Origin: JAYZBC01 sp036339375
GTDB taxonomy: Bacteria; Pseudomonadota; Alphaproteobacteria; MPNO01; UBA2964
Assembly: GCA_036339375.1 (NCBI GenBank)
Contig: JAYZBC010000083.1
Span: forward strand, 1-60,747
Direction of reading: 5' to 3'
Length of the DNA: 60,747 nt
A program made the translations under genes and the position numbers. The notes beneath the pieces are model-generated. The model was not told the DNA's origin and searched no databases. It saw only the letters and a list, made by a program, of their open reading frames with translations. Of the stretch, positions 9,208 to 17,548 are shown one piece after another. Position 1 is the stretch's first letter, and every line of letters begins with the position of its first letter.

Positions 9208-10050
9208 CTAGTCAAATCTTGCGACTGTTACGTTACCTAATTCCCGCACTTTATTACGATACAGTTTAACCGCTCTTTCATGACGTGAAGTATTCCCTTC
9301 CTCGTCATCCTCAACTGGTGGTATCTCATGTTCAAAAATTCCGAATTTATCCTCCCCCCGTACGAGCATTGCACTCGTTGGGTGATCTCCAATTTGTTGC
9401 AGGTGAGGAGGGTGATAGATAAAAGTAATCCCTACACGACGGTTTTCTGAAAAATTTGGTAAAGATCCATGGATCAAAAAAGCGTGGTGAATAGAGGCTT
9501 CTCCTGGTTGAAGAATTACGGGAACAGGGTCATGAGCTTCAGAGGTAATGTCAATGTTTTGGCCACTCGACAACATATTAGCACCACCAGTGTCAGGCTT
9601 TTCCAATTCACGTAATCCTTTTTTGTGGCTGCCCGGTAAAAACTGCATGCAACCACTCTCCTCCGTCGCATGTGAAAGAGCAATCCATGCAGTAAGAACC
9701 TCGCAAGGATCATGACCAAAATAGGTGTTATCCTGATGCCAGCTCACGTAAGCTTCATCTTTTTTACCCTTAATCCAGGCGGTGTTATGATACAGCATAA
9801 TGTTTGGGCCTATTAAATCCTCTACCGCATCCAACAATTTGGGGTGTGTTGCCATTTGATAAGCCCAGGAAAAGCGCAAATAAAACTTGGTCTGACCGAT
9901 GCCTTGAAAGAATTGGCTCATATTGTTTTCAAAGTTTTCTAAATGGGCACAGTAAATCCTGGTTTCCTCTATTGAATAAATTGGTACAGGGGTAACAAAA
10001 CCAAAATCATTGTATTTTCTGACTTGCTCGTCAGTTAGGTTCTTTGCCAT
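9208..10050 (-). CDS. Phytanoyl-CoA dioxygenase (PhyH) family protein
   Basis: The 280-residue protein shows the PhyH-family Fe(II)/2-oxoglutarate fold markers: H105-x-D107 in SWHQDNTYFG, the LPGSH motif near 138-142, the distal His194 in FLIHGS and the 2-oxoglutarate arginine at about 204/205 in SENRRVG. PhyH enzymes hydroxylate diverse small molecules, so the substrate is not predictable. The gene sits 10 bases after an alpha/beta hydrolase gene and before the GST gene, all on the minus strand, which looks like a single operon. Confidence 0.87.
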   Translation of the reverse strand: MAKNLTDEQVRKYNDFGFVTPVPIYSIEETRIYCAHLENFENNMSQFFQGIGQTKFYLRFSWAYQMATHPKLLDAVEDLIGPNIMLYHNTAWIKGKKDEAYVSWHQDNTYFGHDPCEVLTAWIALSHATEESGCMQFLPGSHKKGLRELEKPDTGGANMLSSGQNIDITSEAHDPVPVILQPGEASIHHAFLIHGSLPNFSENRRVGITFIYHPPHLQQIGDHPTSAMLVRGEDKFGIFEHEIPPVEDDEEGNTSRHERAVKLYRNKVRELGNVTVARFD

Positions 10051-10060
10051 TTTTGTACTT

Positions 10061-10837
10061 TCAGCTATGTGGAGCTAAAAATTTTGTTAAAACAGAAGTA
10101 AATTCTTTTGGATTATCGATAGTTGATAAGTGACCAGCATTGGGGATTATTGTAATTTCAGGGCCGCTAATTTTATCGCGTAGGAATTCTGATTCTTCAA
10201 TGGGTGTAGCGTCGTCAGAATCCCCTACAGCAATAAAGGTGGGAACATTTACTTCTGCTAAATCGTTGGAAGCATTGTAGGTGAATATGGCTCTGACAGC
10301 GTCTACATAAGCTTTTGGGGGACATTTAGCTATTTCTTCTGCAAGTTCATCAAGTTTTTCAATGGGTGTAGTTGGCAGCAACCTATCACCAGCATATTGG
10401 CTACCAAACTCTAACATTGACAGGTAAGCGACTGCTTCCTGAGTGGCGTAAATTCGGTCTTCAGCGCCTTCACGAATTCGGCCAAAAGTATCAAACAAAG
10501 AAATTGAAAGGGCTACCTCCGGCCATCTTGCATTGAGGTTTATAGCAATTGGTCCACCCATAGATAGTCCAACAAGGTGACATTTTTCTATACCAAGATG
10601 GTCCAAAACCGCTTTGTGGTCAGAGGCTGCGTTTTCCACGGTAAATTTTCCCGAATAGGAAGAACTACCATGGCCCCTACAATCGGGGGCTACACATCGA
10701 TAGTTTTTTTTCATTTCCAAAATTTGTTCTCGAAATAAATAACTGTTGGTACCCAGCGAGTGAATAAAAAAGACTACAGGGCCATCGCCTTCATCTAGAA
10801 AATAAATTTGTTCTCCATTTGCTTCTATGGATGGCAT
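10061..10837 (-). CDS. Alpha/beta hydrolase, enol-lactonase-like
   Basis: The protein (258 residues from the chosen start) has the alpha/beta-hydrolase catalytic set: nucleophile elbow GLSMGG, acid in VGDSDDATP and histidine in NAGHLSTID. An oxyanion-side HSLGTN precedes them. Overall it resembles 3-oxoadipate enol-lactonase and related carbon-carbon hydrolases. I chose the ATG that follows AAGGAGA by eight bases; a TTG 12 codons earlier is possible but has no such site. It heads the hydrolase-PhyH-GST run on this strand and may open a lactone or cleave a ring-fission product, which is inference from family and context. Confidence 0.85.
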   Translation of the reverse strand: MPSIEANGEQIYFLDEGDGPVVFFIHSLGTNSYLFREQILEMKKNYRCVAPDCRGHGSSSYSGKFTVENAASDHKAVLDHLGIEKCHLVGLSMGGPIAINLNARWPEVALSISLFDTFGRIREGAEDRIYATQEAVAYLSMLEFGSQYAGDRLLPTTPIEKLDELAEEIAKCPPKAYVDAVRAIFTYNASNDLAEVNVPTFIAVGDSDDATPIEESEFLRDKISGPEITIIPNAGHLSTIDNPKEFTSVLTKFLAPHS

Positions 10838-10908
10838 AAAATGGGTCTCCTTAATTTCGTTAATTATGTCCAACTTTTGGTCTGGAAAAGTAGAGAATGG
10901 CGTGAAAT

Positions 10909-11766
10909 TTAAGCAGCGGCTATCATTTCTCCACCTTCAATAGTGCAACGGCGAAGTAAACGCCTTTCTTCAGGAGGAAAATCTGTGCGGGCATGGGTGG
11001 AACATCGGTTGTCCCACATAGTAAGGTCCCCTTCCTGCCAAACATGTTCGTAAACAAGGGACGAATCCTCTGCAATCTCAATTAGTTGAGATAAAATTTG
11101 GTTACTTTCTTTACGTTCCAAATCTTCTATAGCCATGGAAATGAGGCGACTAACATAAAGGGCGGTTTTCCCCGTTTCTGGGTGCTTAACAAAAATGGGT
11201 TGCCATTGATGTTGTATATTTTTTAGATCTTCATCCAAGTCTACCTTTTCTAGCATAGTAAAGTTATAAGCTTGCAAAACTTTCCTTCCCCTGACCCGTT
11301 TTTCAATATCAACTGGAACGTTCTGATATCCCAAATACATGTTCGCAAATTTGGTATTGCCTCCTTTCGAGGGCAATTCTAGGGCGTGTAACAGTGTTGC
11401 CTTGTGGGGTTCCGGTGTGTAACTCATATCATGATGAAACCACATTTCCCCATCTTGCAGTGAGCCAATGTATTTTCCGTTTTTGTCTCGTTTGTTTGTT
11501 ACCAACATTATTCGGCCGTCGTACCCATTCGCCACCTCATTTTGTTCGTGTTTTGGTGAGGCCCGGTCACCAACGCTTCCGAAGTTCTGTGCAAAAGCAA
11601 CTTGTTCTTGTGTTGATAAGGATTGATTTCTAAAAACTAAGACAATGTGTTTTAACCAAGCGGAGTAAATTTCCTTCACCATTTCTTGATTAAGGTCATA
11701 CCGTAAATCCACTCCGGTGATTTCAGCACCTAAAGGGGCATCAAAAGGGGTTATGGTAAGAGCCAT
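10909..11766 (-). CDS. TauD/TfdA-family dioxygenase, tandem copy A
   Basis: The 285-residue protein has the TauD/TfdA triad H111-x-D113 in WFHHDMSY, distal His258 in STHARTDF, and the 2-oxoglutarate arginine in RRLLRRC. An AAGGAGA site precedes the ATG. It is the last of three head-to-tail paralogs that share the blocks IMLVTNKR/IMLVSNIK, GGNTxFxNMY, QPIFxxHPxTGxTALYVxRL and a C-terminal (M/I)IAA or AA end. This shows local duplication followed by divergence, so each may act on a different member of one substrate class. Confidence 0.9.
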   Translation of the reverse strand: MALTITPFDAPLGAEITGVDLRYDLNQEMVKEIYSAWLKHIVLVFRNQSLSTQEQVAFAQNFGSVGDRASPKHEQNEVANGYDGRIMLVTNKRDKNGKYIGSLQDGEMWFHHDMSYTPEPHKATLLHALELPSKGGNTKFANMYLGYQNVPVDIEKRVRGRKVLQAYNFTMLEKVDLDEDLKNIQHQWQPIFVKHPETGKTALYVSRLISMAIEDLERKESNQILSQLIEIAEDSSLVYEHVWQEGDLTMWDNRCSTHARTDFPPEERRLLRRCTIEGGEMIAAA

Positions 11767-11789
11767 CTTTTTCTCCTTTATGTCTCACA

Positions 11790-12641
11790 CTATGCCGCAG
11801 CAATGAGACTTTGTTCTCCTTTTATCGTACAACGTCGGAGGAGACGCACCTGATCGTGTGGGAAATCGTGTCGTGCGTGTATGCAGCAACGATTATCGGT
11901 CATAAGTAAGTCTCCCTGTTGCCAAACGTGCTCATAAATTATGTTTGGATCTTCAGAGATTTCGAATAATTCGGAAAGGACCTCATCATTTTCTGACTGA
12001 GATAAACCTTCAATTGCCGCTGTCATCAATCGGCTTACATAAAGCGCTGTACGGCCGGTATCAGGATGTTGAATAAAAATAGGTTGCCAACAATGCTGAA
12101 TGCTCTCTAGCCCTCCTTTTATATTGACTCTTTCCGACATGGCAAAATCATAAGCGTGTAGCGCCCGACGGCCATTTAACAATGTCTTCAGGTTCTCTGG
12201 TATATTTTCAAATGCCGTATACATATTGGCAAACATTGTGTTTCCGCCTGTCGTAGGCAATTCAATGGCATGTAACAGAGTTGCTTTATGAGGTATTTCT
12301 TGATAGCTGACATCGCTGTGGAACCAAAGTTCCCCTTCAGGAATTGTACCGATAAAGTTCCCTTCCGAATTACGTTTGTTCGTTACAAGCATGATGATGC
12401 CATCATAATCATCAACTTCCTTCCGACGATTGGTTGGCCTCCCCCTTTCTCCCAAGGACCCAAATTGACCAGCGAAGGTCATTTGCATTTCAGGTGAAAG
12501 ATTTTGGTTCCGAATGACCACAACGAGATGTTCATGCCAGGCTTGTTCAATTTGTCTGATCGCTTTTTGTGCTAACTTCTGACTAAGGTCCAATTCCTTA
12601 ATTTCGGCGGCACAAGCGGAAGAGAGTGGGGTGATAATCAT
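11790..12641 (-). CDS. TauD/TfdA-family dioxygenase, tandem copy B
   Basis: From the chosen start the protein has 283 residues, with the iron-binding H108-x-D110 in WFHSDVSY, distal His255 in IHARHDF and the arginine in VRLLRRC. The start is the ATG within TAATG, where its first base is the last base of the upstream gene's stop, which implies translational coupling. A longer reading from 12 codons upstream would overlap the preceding gene and is less likely. It shares long blocks with its two neighbours, notably GGNTMFANMY and HPDTGRTALYVSRLM. Confidence 0.9.
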   Translation of the reverse strand: MIITPLSSACAAEIKELDLSQKLAQKAIRQIEQAWHEHLVVVIRNQNLSPEMQMTFAGQFGSLGERGRPTNRRKEVDDYDGIIMLVTNKRNSEGNFIGTIPEGELWFHSDVSYQEIPHKATLLHAIELPTTGGNTMFANMYTAFENIPENLKTLLNGRRALHAYDFAMSERVNIKGGLESIQHCWQPIFIQHPDTGRTALYVSRLMTAAIEGLSQSENDEVLSELFEISEDPNIIYEHVWQQGDLLMTDNRCCIHARHDFPHDQVRLLRRCTIKGEQSLIAAA

Positions 12642-13510
12642 TAGGCGGCGATCATTTTTTGCCCAAGCAAAGTACAACGTCGCAATAGCCGCCTTTCGGT
12701 GGCTGGAAAATCCGTTCGTGCGTGGCAGGAACAGAAATTATCCCACATCGCCAGTTCACCCTTTGTCCAACGATGTTCATAGACATTTTCATCGGCTTCG
12801 GCGATGTTGCACAGTTCATTTAAAATTTCAGTACTCTCACCTCGTGGCAATTCATTAATTTTTGCGCTCATTAGTCGGTTTACGTATAAAGCGGTTCTAC
12901 CTGTTTCAGGATGTTGAATAAAGATTGGCTGAGATAAATGATGGATATCCTTTAGATCTCCGTCAATATCCTCAGTTTTTGTCATATGGTAATTGTATAC
13001 GTGTAGGACAGTGCAGCCTTTTAATTGTTTTTTGAGAGATTTTGGTATTTTTTCATAGGCACGATACATGTTTGTAAATCGTGTGTTACCACCCGTTGAT
13101 GGTATATCTATTGCATAAAGGAGGGTCCCTTTATGCGGCTCAGGCATGTAACACATGTCATGGTGAAAATACATTTCACCGTCCGGTAAAGATCCTATGT
13201 ATTTTCCTTGCTCATTTTTGATGTTGGACACCAGCATGATCCCATCGTGATAGTCGGCACCTTCAGGTCGATTTTCCGCTCTCCTTGAACGGATCCCAGT
13301 CCTACCAAAATTTTTAGCGAAGGCGAGTTGCTTTTCTTGGTTCAATTTCTGATCGGGGAAAATCAGGACAATGTACTCGTACCATGCCCTTTTGATTACG
13401 GAAATAGCGTCGCCACTCAAAGGTCGGTTCAGGTCGATGCCAGTCACCTGGGCTCCGAGTGCTTCAGAAAGGGGCAAAATTCTTATATCGTCTTTAAGAA
13501 GGCTCGCCAT
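12641..13510 (-). CDS. TauD/TfdA-family dioxygenase, tandem copy C
   Basis: This first gene of the tandem trio encodes 289 residues from an ATG preceded by CGGAGAA at seven bases; a longer start 12 codons upstream is possible but weaker. The triad is H116-x-D118 in YFHHDMC and His263 in CHARTDF, with the 2-oxoglutarate arginine in RRLLRRC. It is the most divergent in the middle region, with CTVLHVYNYHMTK in place of the AYNF/AYDF blocks of the others. It overlaps the next gene by one base. The promoter for the trio should lie in the 107 bases shared with the divergent gene. Confidence 0.9.
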   Translation of the reverse strand: MASLLKDDIRILPLSEALGAQVTGIDLNRPLSGDAISVIKRAWYEYIVLIFPDQKLNQEKQLAFAKNFGRTGIRSRRAENRPEGADYHDGIMLVSNIKNEQGKYIGSLPDGEMYFHHDMCYMPEPHKGTLLYAIDIPSTGGNTRFTNMYRAYEKIPKSLKKQLKGCTVLHVYNYHMTKTEDIDGDLKDIHHLSQPIFIQHPETGRTALYVNRLMSAKINELPRGESTEILNELCNIAEADENVYEHRWTKGELAMWDNFCSCHARTDFPATERRLLRRCTLLGQKMIAA

Positions 13511-13617
13511 GTTTTTGTTCTCCGAATCATAAAGGTATGGAAACATTATACATCAAGAATGCTAACGATTCCAAATTGTGTTATCTATCATTCAAGGCTC
13601 AAAATGGTTGAATTTCG

Positions 13618-14322
13618 ATGAAACCCCTTTTGAAAGACGTTTATTATTCTTTAACGGCTTCGGTAGAAAAATTAACTGACACCTCAATTGCTACAGAGTT
13701 AGAAACTGAGTGTCTTGACTTTGTCGCTATGGTTTCTGGGCTGAAACCTGTATTTTTGCTCGGACGCGGAGTAGATCATCCTGAATGGATTGAAGGCGTT
13801 ATATCCTTGAGCGAAGACCTAGAACTCAACGTCTCAAAGGGGCCTTTTTGGGATGCAACGCCGTATGGCGGTTTGCCTTCCTGGTATAAGAAACATTGTC
13901 AAAAAGAAATCTCTCACCTTCTGGCCTTTTACATTGCCAGTGGGAAAGAAACGGTGACGGCTGTTTCAAGGATAAACAAGGCTGGTGGCAAACTAGGAAT
14001 GACTGAGGAAGCCCGTTTACTTGGTTATCCAGATTGTTGTGTTGCTGCCCATTATGATCGCGCTCTACGGTATCACCGGGCAACCATTTCTATTTTAAAG
14101 CGTCTTGCTAAGGGTAATGAAAGTCAAATGCATTCCCTGTTAACGGGTGGAGCAAATTTCGCTCCTGCGACAAATGATGAAATTGCGGATTTTGAAGAAG
14201 CATTTAGTATTTATCCTGCCACTCATGGTAGCTGGAATATGTGTTCCCGCTGTGTCTCAAACCCTGACAGTTTATCTAAAAAACTTAGTACGGAATATCG
14301 AAATCTATTAGAAAATCTCTAA
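13618..14322 (+). CDS. Uncharacterised protein with GYPDCC and CSRC cysteine motifs
   Basis: I do not recognise this 234-residue protein with certainty. It has no signal peptide or membrane helix. Two cysteine pairs stand out: GYPDCC at residues 136-141 (Cys140, Cys141) and CSRC at 209-212, and His146 and His153 lie close to the first pair. The LGYPDCCV pattern recalls DUF483-type proteins (G-[FY]-P-x-C-C), of unknown function. The spacing would suit a metal or Fe-S site. It is divergent from the dioxygenase trio and convergent with a methyltransferase. It could be a redox or metal-binding partner of the oxygenases, but that is only a guess. Confidence 0.7.
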   Translation: MKPLLKDVYYSLTASVEKLTDTSIATELETECLDFVAMVSGLKPVFLLGRGVDHPEWIEGVISLSEDLELNVSKGPFWDATPYGGLPSWYKKHCQKEISHLLAFYIASGKETVTAVSRINKAGGKLGMTEEARLLGYPDCCVAAHYDRALRYHRATISILKRLAKGNESQMHSLLTGGANFAPATNDEIADFEEAFSIYPATHGSWNMCSRCVSNPDSLSKKLSTEYRNLLENL

Positions 14323-14339
14323 GGGTCTTTTCAGACCCT
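14322..14339. terminator. Hairpin between convergent genes
   Basis: AGGGTCT and AGACCCT form a perfect seven-base stem with a TTTC loop. The hairpin begins at the last base of the upstream gene's stop codon and covers the stop codon of the convergent methyltransferase gene. There is no clear T-run on either side, so it may be a weak bidirectional terminator. Confidence 0.5.
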
Positions 14340-15140
14340 CCCTAACGCGAAATGAGAGGTTGTGATTACGCGAAGGTTTTTTTGCTCAACGTAATTAGCT
14401 AATGTTTTTGTAACTTCGGCAATAACCATCTCCAGTTCACTTTTGTTTAACTGTTCTAATGCGTGACGAGCTGAAGGCCCACCCGCAGCTAAACTTTGAA
14501 CAAAATTTTCAGCGGACGAAAAACGAGATTCCATGGTTTTTCTGACGACTGAAACATCCCTGAAACCTGCGTCTTGGATAATATCCCCTAAAATCACAGG
14601 GTCATTAAATGAATAAGGGTTCAAGATTCCGGAAGGATCCACCTTGTATTTTTCTAGGGCCCGGGCTACTGCGCAATGCGCGGGACAAAGTTCAATCGCA
14701 CAATAAACTGAAAGCGCTATACGACCATTTTTTAAAAGCACGCGTTTGGTTTCTGAAAGCGCTTTGGTTTTATCTGGCAAAAATTGTAGTACTTGATTGC
14801 CCGCTACTAAATTGAAACTTCTGTCACCAAAGGGAAGAGTACTGGCATCTGCTAAGCGCCAATCAATACTGAAATCCGTTACAAGGTTGCGTGCAAATTC
14901 TATCATTCCAGCATTTATATCAATAGCTGCAACCTGTCCGTTTTCGCCAACAATTTCCGCAGCATAACGGGCAGCAGCCCCTGTTCCACAACCAATATCC
15001 AGAACCTTTTCACCAGAATTGGTTGCGGCATGATTGATTAACGCCTGTGACCACGGTCCAAAAATTGTTGGAACTAAAAATTTCTCAAATGCTGCTGCTG
15101 ATTCGGTATTTGGAGGAGAGTTTTGTTTTTCGTCCGCCAT
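14331..15140 (-). CDS. Class I SAM-dependent methyltransferase
   Basis: The 269-residue protein has motif I of class I methyltransferases in KVLDIGCGTGAAARY, the acidic motif II in AAIDINAGMIEFAR and motif III-like DASTLPFGDRSFNLV with GNQVLQFL. These resemble the UbiE/Methyltransf_11 group that methylates small molecules. No substrate-specific features are visible. It stands alone on the minus strand between the cysteine-motif protein and the DapA-like gene. Confidence 0.85.
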   Translation of the reverse strand: MADEKQNSPPNTESAAAFEKFLVPTIFGPWSQALINHAATNSGEKVLDIGCGTGAAARYAAEIVGENGQVAAIDINAGMIEFARNLVTDFSIDWRLADASTLPFGDRSFNLVAGNQVLQFLPDKTKALSETKRVLLKNGRIALSVYCAIELCPAHCAVARALEKYKVDPSGILNPYSFNDPVILGDIIQDAGFRDVSVVRKTMESRFSSAENFVQSLAAGGPSARHALEQLNKSELEMVIAEVTKTLANYVEQKNLRVITTSHFALGRV

Positions 15141-15265
15141 ATTTTTTTATTTCCAGCTTTTTGTTGTTCGTAATGTTTAAATGGAACCCTGATACAAAAG
15201 GCTTCATTAAATTTCCCCCAGACCGTACCGTACGAGGAAGACCATTTTAACAAAAATTCTTTTTT

Positions 15266-16195
15266 TTAGGCTGCTGCTTTTTGTCTCTGTACTCGGGATT
15301 TCAAAAGTCCGCTACGCAACAACACCCCGTCTAACCGTTTTTCAAGTTCCTTACCCGCTGGCATCATAGGTAGTCGGTGTTCATTTTTAGGCATGATGCC
15401 AATTTTTTTCATCATATACTTTATAGGTATGGGATTAGTATCAAAGAAGACGGCTTGATTGATTTCAAACAATTCATAATGAATTTTTTGGGCTTCTTTC
15501 ATTCTGCCTTGCCAAATTAGTTCACACATTTTCGATAGTTTTTTTGGCATCAAGTTTCCAACAGCATTCATAAGTCCACAAGCCCCTACAGCCATCATTG
15601 GATAGGACAAATCTTCCAATCCGACAAAAATTCGAAAATCCTTGCCAAAGTGATCAATGCATTTGGATACAAAGCCAAGGTCATCAACTGCGTGCTTCAT
15701 TCCAACAAAGTTCGGGCAGTTCCGGCTAATTTGATCCAGGGTATCGAGAGTGACCGATACCGCAGCGCGACCAGGAATATGATAAATCATCCATGGTAAT
15801 TTGGTTTTCTTGCCAATATCACTGTAATAGGCGACTAATCCCCGTTGTGGTGGCCTTATGTAGTAAGGCGTAACAATTAAAAGCGCGTCAGCTCCAGCCG
15901 CTTCTGCGTGCTGGCATAAAGTAACGGTCTCGGCATGACTTTGGGAACCTGTTGCTGCCACAATTGGCACTTTCCCTGCGGCGGCCTCAACGGCGACATC
16001 AACACAACGATTTCTTTCATCTATGGTTAAAGTGGATGGCTCTGATGTCGTACCCGTAACCAAAATTCCGTGTGAACCATTCTTGACTTGAAACTCAACC
16101 AGTCCAGCGTAGGCGTCATAATCGACGGCACCCTTTTTAAAGGGAGTGATGATAGGAGGAATTGATCCTTTGAGAAAATTTTTAGATAAACGCAT
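15266..16195 (-). CDS. DapA-family class I aldolase/lyase
   Basis: The protein of about 309 residues has the dihydrodipicolinate synthase fold markers: the GTTSEPSTLT loop, the YYIRPPQ segment, the tyrosine in IYHIPGRA and the Schiff-base lysine in FVGMKHAVDD. The usual GTTGE(S/A)-(P/A)TL signature is altered to GTTSEPSTL, which suggests a catabolic aldolase or dehydratase (for example of the hydroxybenzylidene-pyruvate aldolase type) rather than lysine biosynthesis. The ATG lies two codons inside a TTG and seven bases after the stop of the cupin gene, so the two genes are cotranscribed and probably act in sequence. Confidence 0.83.
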   Translation of the reverse strand: MRLSKNFLKGSIPPIITPFKKGAVDYDAYAGLVEFQVKNGSHGILVTGTTSEPSTLTIDERNRCVDVAVEAAAGKVPIVAATGSQSHAETVTLCQHAEAAGADALLIVTPYYIRPPQRGLVAYYSDIGKKTKLPWMIYHIPGRAAVSVTLDTLDQISRNCPNFVGMKHAVDDLGFVSKCIDHFGKDFRIFVGLEDLSYPMMAVGACGLMNAVGNLMPKKLSKMCELIWQGRMKEAQKIHYELFEINQAVFFDTNPIPIKYMMKKIGIMPKNEHRLPMMPAGKELEKRLDGVLLRSGLLKSRVQRQKAAA

Positions 16196-16202
16196 TGTCA
16201 AA

Positions 16203-17321
16203 TTAACTCGCTATTTTTTTTCTGTTTGTATCAAAACCGGTTTCCATTCCTAACACGCTCCAAGGTTTTTTAAGATCTTCCTGCCAAAGCAAAGATTCCA
16301 TCGTTATGTTCAAAGGCTGGTCTTGGATTGTAAGCTCATATATAGCTTCATCCCCTGTACTTGCATGGTTATGAACACCCCAGCCTGGGGCTGTAAGCAA
16401 AAGGTCACCTGATTGCCACTCATAAACCTTACCTTCGACGGTCGAACGACCCTCTCCCTGAAAAATATAATTCATTGCTGCTGAAACATGCCGGTGGGGT
16501 TTATCAACAATACCGGGCGGACGTATGGTGATGGTTGCAAAAAAGTTCGGAGTGGTGCCATTAGTGCGTCCGGTCATAGGGTTCCACAAAAGATACAATC
16601 GTCTTCCTACGTAATCGGAGCCAAGAGCAGTTAATTTATCGAGCTCTTTTTTTACTTTTCTCCAGGGCCAGTGCAGGGCATGTGACTCTACTGATTCCGG
16701 GGCAATTAAAATTTCATAGGGCATAAGCCATGCCCCTTCCTTTGTGAGCTGGAAGGTTCCATATGGGCTTTTACGTCGAGGATCATCCTCTGAAATACCG
16801 TCTTTTTCGTTTTTTTCAATTAGTTTTATGTCTGTGGGAGGGTCCTCCTCAACGATGTGGACATTCATTTTTTCCAATAAAGGGGCATTTGTATAGGTAA
16901 GACGAACTTGAATTTCATCGGTATCATTTACATGAATATAGGTCTGCATAGACGGAAAATTAAACAAGTCGTATTGTTCGAAATTAATGCGTTTGCCTCC
17001 GACAACGGAATGGCCACTCCCTTGGATGCAGAAATTAACCTGAGTGGAATTGTGCCGGATAGGCCTGGTTTGCTCACCTGGGTTTAGAACTTCAACTATA
17101 GGTCTAATTCCTGGTGCAAGGCCAAGGCCAACCCCCAATTTGTGTGAATCGGGGTGTACGATCCAGCTCTGACGCCGCCCATTATTTGGCGTTGGCATGT
17201 TGGATAGACGTTCTATTTCAGAATCGAAATCAGTTTTTTTAATGATTGCAGGTTCCCATAGCTCTGGTGCTGGTTCTGTTGAACCGGACTTATTAATGAA
17301 AATCCCTTTTTGTTCAGACAT
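16203..17321 (-). CDS. Double-cupin dioxygenase, gentisate 1,2-dioxygenase-like
   Basis: The 372-residue protein has two cupin domains, as in gentisate, salicylate and 1-hydroxy-2-naphthoate dioxygenases. The C-terminal cupin keeps a metal set around residues 276-278 (PHRH) and 317-319 (GVHNH). The N-terminal cupin (near IRH at 88-90 and the GSGHSVVGG turn) has fewer metal ligands. Gentisate dioxygenases usually bind iron in the first cupin, so the apparent swap makes the substrate uncertain. It is followed at once by the DapA-like lyase gene, which suggests ring cleavage followed by carbon-carbon cleavage of a pyruvate-containing product. Confidence 0.8.
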   Translation of the reverse strand: MSEQKGIFINKSGSTEPAPELWEPAIIKKTDFDSEIERLSNMPTPNNGRRQSWIVHPDSHKLGVGLGLAPGIRPIVEVLNPGEQTRPIRHNSTQVNFCIQGSGHSVVGGKRINFEQYDLFNFPSMQTYIHVNDTDEIQVRLTYTNAPLLEKMNVHIVEEDPPTDIKLIEKNEKDGISEDDPRRKSPYGTFQLTKEGAWLMPYEILIAPESVESHALHWPWRKVKKELDKLTALGSDYVGRRLYLLWNPMTGRTNGTTPNFFATITIRPPGIVDKPHRHVSAAMNYIFQGEGRSTVEGKVYEWQSGDLLLTAPGWGVHNHASTGDEAIYELTIQDQPLNITMESLLWQEDLKKPWSVLGMETGFDTNRKKIAS

Positions 17322-17517
17322 GGTAATTCCCCATTTAATTTAGAGTAACCCACTTAAATTCGAGCCAGAGTTTATCCGCCCTATTTTATACATTAGGGAA
17401 ACATCACCAGACTCTTTATTCGGAATATCGTAGTTTTTGCCAGTTTCAAGGTCAAGCGCAGCAATTTTGTTGTTAATTATTCAAGGTTCCATTTACTCTT
17501 TATTTGAAGTTTTAAAT

Positions 17518-17535
17518 TCATTTCTTAAGAAATGA
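17518..17535. promoter_or_regulatory. 18-base perfect palindrome downstream of UbiD copy 2
   Basis: TCATTTCTTAAGAAATGA is a perfect palindrome with no loop, in the 227-base gap between the UbiD gene and the cupin gene (both minus strand). It has no T-run after it, so it looks more like a protein-binding site than a terminator. It is about 200 bases upstream of the cupin start. The rest of this gap is AT-rich with no recognisable gene. Confidence 0.3.
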
Positions 17536-17548
17536 TTCATGACTAAAA

